From: Pseudomonas wenzhouensis | Lineage (GTDB): Bacteria > Pseudomonadota > Gammaproteobacteria > Pseudomonadales > Pseudomonadaceae | Reading direction: 5' to 3' | Assembly (NCBI RefSeq): GCF_021029445.1 | Contig: NZ_CP072610.1 | Span: 496,001-560,000, forward strand | DNA length: 64,000 bases | Part shown: positions 63,120-64,000 of the stretch, piece by piece | How positions within the stretch are numbered: position 1 is the stretch's first letter | Layout: each line of letters starts with the position of its first letter | Position numbers and translations under genes: made by a program | Notes under the pieces: generated by a model | Told to the model about the DNA's origin: nothing | What the model saw: only the letters and a program-made list of their open reading frames with translations | Databases searched by the model: none

Positions 63120-64000
63120 ATGTCCCGCGTCACCCTGAGCCGCTACCTGATCGAGCAGACTCGCAGCCACAATACCCCGGCCGACCTGCGTTTCCTTATC
63201 GAAGTCGTGGCACGGGCCTGCAAGGCGATCAGCCATCAGGTCTCCAAGGGCGCCCTCGGCGGCGTGCTGGGCAGCCTGGACAGCGAGAACGTGCAGGGCG
63301 AAGTGCAGAAGAAACTCGATGTTATCTCCAACGAGATCCTCCTCGAAGCCAACGAATGGGGCGGCCACCTGGCCGGCATGGCCTCCGAGGAAATGGACAA
63401 CGCCTACCAGATCCCCGGCAAGTACCCGAAAGGCGCCTATCTGCTGGTATTCGACCCGCTGGACGGCTCCAGTAACATCGACGTCAACGTCTCGGTCGGC
63501 ACCATCTTCTCGGTGCTGCGCTGCCCCGAGCGCAATGGCGAGACCGGTGATCTTGGCGAAGAAGCCTTCCTCCAGCCCGGCACCCAGCAGGTCGCCGCCG
63601 GCTATGCGATCTACGGCCCGCAGACCATGCTCATGCTGACCATGGGCGATGGCGTCAAGGGCTTCACCCTGGACCGTGAACTGGGCAGCTTCGTACTCAC
63701 CCACGACACCATCAAGGTGCCGGAGTCGACCAAGGAATTTGCCATCAACATGTCCAACCAGCGCCACTGGGAAGCGCCGGTGCAGCGCTACGTCTCCGAG
63801 CTACTGGCCGGTGAGACCGGGCCGCTGGGGCGTAACTACAACATGCGCTGGATCGCCTCGATGGTGGCCGACGTGCACCGTATCCTCACCCGTGGTGGTG
63901 TGTTCATGTACCCGCGCGATGGACGTGATCCGTCGATGCCAGGCAAGCTGCGCCTGATGTACGAGGCCAACCCGATGGCGATGATCATCGAGCAGGCCGG
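63120..64000 (+). CDS. fbp: Class I fructose-1,6-bisphosphatase, partial at the window end
   Basis: From ATG 63120 the frame stays open to the window edge (about 293 of roughly 336 codons). [17 protein letters not shown] is the Pseudomonas Fbp start, and the metal site [10 protein letters not shown] near residue 119 is intact. The enzyme dephosphorylates fructose 1,6-bisphosphate in gluconeogenesis, acting opposite to Fba encoded at 19293. A possible SD CCGGAG precedes it. Confidence 0.96.
   Translation, partial: MSRVTLSRYLIEQTRSHNTPADLRFLIEVVARACKAISHQVSKGALGGVLGSLDSENVQGEVQKKLDVISNEILLEANEWGGHLAGMASEEMDNAYQIPGKYPKGAYLLVFDPLDGSSNIDVNVSVGTIFSVLRCPERNGETGDLGEEAFLQPGTQQVAAGYAIYGPQTMLMLTMGDGVKGFTLDRELGSFVLTHDTIKVPESTKEFAINMSNQRHWEAPVQRYVSELLAGETGPLGRNYNMRWIASMVADVHRILTRGGVFMYPRDGRDPSMPGKLRLMYEANPMAMIIEQA

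Overview
The window looks like a chromosomal segment of a Pseudomonas species, probably from the P. mendocina / pseudoalcaligenes / oleovorans side of the genus. Evidence for this is the high GC content, the very strong codon bias to G/C-ending codons, near-complete synteny blocks known from Pseudomonas (metK-tkt-epd-pgk-fba; betIBA-cbcXWV-gbdR; dgcAB with its own ETF), an SAH riboswitch before ahcY, and many Pseudomonas-type short dispersed palindromes. The species placement is an inference; no rRNA is present to test it.

Layout. 0-5.4 kb: tail of a YceI protein, rhlE helicase, a periplasmic solute-binding protein, ppnN and metF. 5.4-14.1 kb: S-adenosyl cycle genes (ahcY under an SAH riboswitch; an ArsR/methyltransferase regulator overlapping metK, with a near-perfect operator palindrome upstream), a lipoprotein-type cytochrome c', a frameshifted ligB, and a LysR/TDT-transporter pair. 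14.2-20.4 kb: central carbon cluster tkt-epd-pgk-two small lipoproteins-fba. 20.5-34 kb: mixed housekeeping and envelope genes: PQQ-type sugar dehydrogenase, YgjP-like metallopeptidase, GreA/B-like factor, two diguanylate cyclases, FUSC membrane protein, YhiN-like flavoprotein, dbpA, DHA2 drug-efflux pump.

34.3-53.9 kb is a choline / glycine betaine / dimethylglycine catabolic region. Choline uptake (cbcXWV plus an extra binding protein), oxidation to betaine (betA, betB, repressor betI with two matching operators), the activator gbdR, and dimethylglycine demethylation (dgcA, dgcB, a dedicated etfAB, a DUF5943 protein and an M19 dipeptidase) lie together. A 1.3 kb gap before gbdR has no credible gene. 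54-64 kb: a YkgJ-like Cys-cluster protein, a coupled DUF2339/DUF3999 membrane pair, an IS1182-type insertion sequence with a nonsense-interrupted transposase, a third diguanylate cyclase and the start of fbp.

How it works together. Two different SAH-linked regulatory devices (riboswitch for ahcY-metF, SahR-like repressor for metK) sit about 5 kb apart and would coordinate SAM synthesis with SAH removal. That matters because dimethylglycine catabolism in the same window feeds one-carbon units into folate and metF. I did not find a clearly new defence or mobile system. The most unusual items are regulatory DNA (riboswitch expression platform, paired operators, a 205-bp nested inverted repeat, an SD-sequestering hairpin in the IS) and two broken genes (ligB, transposase).
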